DNA of 64,000 nt. Origin: Paramecium sonneborni (lineage: Eukaryota > Ciliophora > Oligohymenophorea > Peniculida > Parameciidae). The stretch is from the NCBI GenBank assembly GCA_905182985.1, contig CAJJDN010000138.1, forward strand, positions 264,846 to 328,845, read 5' to 3'. A program made the translations under genes and the position numbers. The notes under the pieces were generated by a model that worked only from the letters and a program-made list of their open reading frames with translations, did no database searches and had not been told where the DNA came from. Shown here piece after piece: positions 62,422 to 64,000 of the stretch (the stretch's first letter is position 1; each line of letters starts with the position of its first letter).

Positions 62422-64000
62422 ATCTTTATAAATTAAAGCTAATGATTCTCTAAGCTTATATGAAGAATTTCCAAACACATCTATAAGTTTTCTTCCTTAT
62501 TTAGAAATAAGATCTTTCTTAATTCTTAAAGAAACAAAGAGAATTTTTTATAATCTAATTTATCTCTAAAAGTTCTATCATCTATCATCTAACAAGGTTA
62601 GTGTATTAAATAAAATGATACTAGCTTTTATTTTTTAATTAAAACTTTATGTTGTAAATAATTATTGATTTATAGACTTTATGAACAAACTCTAATATTA
62701 ATTATTAATGCCCTTACGACAATTTAACTGTTATATTTTTTTAATAAATTCATTTAATTTTTATTGAAAATTTTCTCAATTTGTTGATTCTAATATAGAA
62801 CTTTTCGGTATCGATTAAGATAAACTAACATTCATATATATTTTTATTGAATAACGTTTATAAGAATTTTCAGTCAAAATTTTTATCTTTTAAATTACTA
62901 CTTCCAAATTAAATTATTGATCTTGGAATTATCTAATCATTTTATTCTTCTTTATCAATAATAATTGTTTATAAAGATAAATTACAGAAATTGGTTTAAA
63001 GAAAATAGTCAGTTAATTATTAATTAAATTTTAAAATCAATAATTTAGTCACAATTTCCTAAAACAAAATAGTTAAAGATTTATATAATTCTGATCGCCA
63101 ATTTTGGAATTATATTTTTTTAATCCAAATTAATATACTGATTTTTTTAATTCGCTTATAATCTTAAACCATGATTCAAATTGAATTAGACCATATAAAT
63201 ATTTATAATTTTCAATTAGTTTAGAATTGAATGTCGTTATTTAAAAAAATGGTTGATATTAATTAAAGAAGCTTTATAAATCATTAACTGTCCTAAAAAT
63301 ATATTTTATAAATTTGAAATTCTTCCTGAAAATAAATAAAAACCTTTTAATTGAATTTATTATCAGTATAACCCTTCCTTTAAGAAATATATCAATGCTT
63401 TATGTTCATAAATCAGACATGAACTGATAAATTTTCCCCAAAATAAGAATCACCCATAATATTTTGAAACAATTGTCTTTTGTTTGGAAATTCACAACTA
63501 TTAATCAATTTTCCATCAAAGGAAAATGAATTAACTATAAATTTAGCAGCTATTTAATATTTCTTATTAGTTATAGTTGAGAAATATACATACTTATTTT
63601 AGTTTGTATTATTATTAGTCCAATTTTATATCATCTTCTATTACTATCTTGTTCATAAACTAATATTTTCATAATTATTAATATTAGCTTATAAAACATA
63701 ATCTGTTGATAAATATTAAGACCAAAACCTATAGCCATAGGGGTATTATTTGATCATGTTCTAATAAGCAATCTTTCAAAGTAGTTGGATTACTTTGTTT
63801 TGTTTCTCTAATAAATGAGAGCAATAAAAAAGCATGTCAATTAGCACAAAATCATCCATTAAATTGATAATATTAATATTATATAAATATATATTTATTA
63901 CTATTTTTATATCAACGGGTTTTTTTTGTTACTACTTAAAATATACTCTAATTAACTAGAACCTTTTTTATCTTTATTAAATAGATGCTTTGGAATATTT

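Larger units (their letters stand above)
60742..63990 (-). pseudogene. Decayed paralogue of the NACHT-WD40 gene, lacking the P-loop segment
   Basis: Reading the minus strand, several pieces match the giant gene in the same order: QIEKIFNKNQMNLL near 62750; SLFLQELRKILFLNKEENL near 62530; SSYKLRESLALIYKD near 62450 (giant gene: SSNKVRESLAFNLIK); TTREQILTSIGYQ near 62290 (giant gene: TTRNEILTSIGYQ); RFYKFLKQLKG; EFKQIWSNLEGIID; and NINHLLFTPFIIEMI. They change frame repeatedly. In the intact gene RESLA and ITTR are about 1.1 kb apart, here about 150 bp, so roughly 0.9 kb with Walker A and B is gone. No WD40 part follows; homology ends near the TGA at 60742. Positions 60742-61285 and 61786-62329 are the same DNA twice. 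Confidence 0.7.

Noticed and set aside
1..64000. CRISPR arrays, tRNA or rRNA genes, insertion sequences
   Set aside because: I saw no regularly spaced repeats, no cloverleaf-like conserved arms and no transposase motifs. A covariance search (tRNAscan-SE, Infernal) would be needed to exclude small RNA genes.

Overview
Organism. The window reads as macronuclear DNA of a Paramecium-like oligohymenophorean ciliate. It is very AT-rich. Long reading frames open only when TAA and TAG are read as glutamine and TGA is the sole stop. Genes are packed on both strands and split by tiny introns, mostly 20-36 nt, starting with GT and ending TAG or AAG. In most complete gene models the length is a multiple of three after intron removal, which I used as an internal check. 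The species cannot be named from this.

Left part (1-28.7 kb). Compact gene-rich DNA: two coiled-coil or unknown genes (128-2515), a convergent coiled-coil gene (2536-3787), a secreted repeat protein with a beta/gamma-crystallin-like end (4644-6711), a Q/N-rich protein, a dual-specificity phosphatase, a divergent pair of unknown genes separated by 36 bp, an ELM2-SANT-like chromatin protein, a zinc-finger/coiled-coil protein, ARM-like proteins including an importin-alpha-like one, a MORN-repeat protein, an NSUN-type RNA methyltransferase, a Claspin/Mrc1-like protein and an IQ-motif protein.

Middle (28.7-47 kb). One very large cysteine-rich, multi-membrane-span surface protein (about 2,989 aa), a Tul1-like membrane RING E3 ligase, a multi-span membrane protein, a TPR protein, then about 3 kb of what looks like eroded coding sequence.

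Right part (47-64 kb). One gene for a NACHT-pentapeptide-WD40 protein of about 3,455 aa without introns, resembling STAND/NLR signalling ATPases. It is followed by a decayed kinase (HRD changed to HRH, N-lobe eroded, frameshifted) and, on the minus strand, a decayed paralogue of the NACHT gene that has lost its P-loop segment.

Assembly. Three single-N positions (11229, 55839, 61286) are each flanked by a 1.0-1.2 kb duplicated block, two apparently identical and one with a single difference. They look like overlapping contig ends that were not merged. The middle one artificially breaks the NACHT-WD40 gene.
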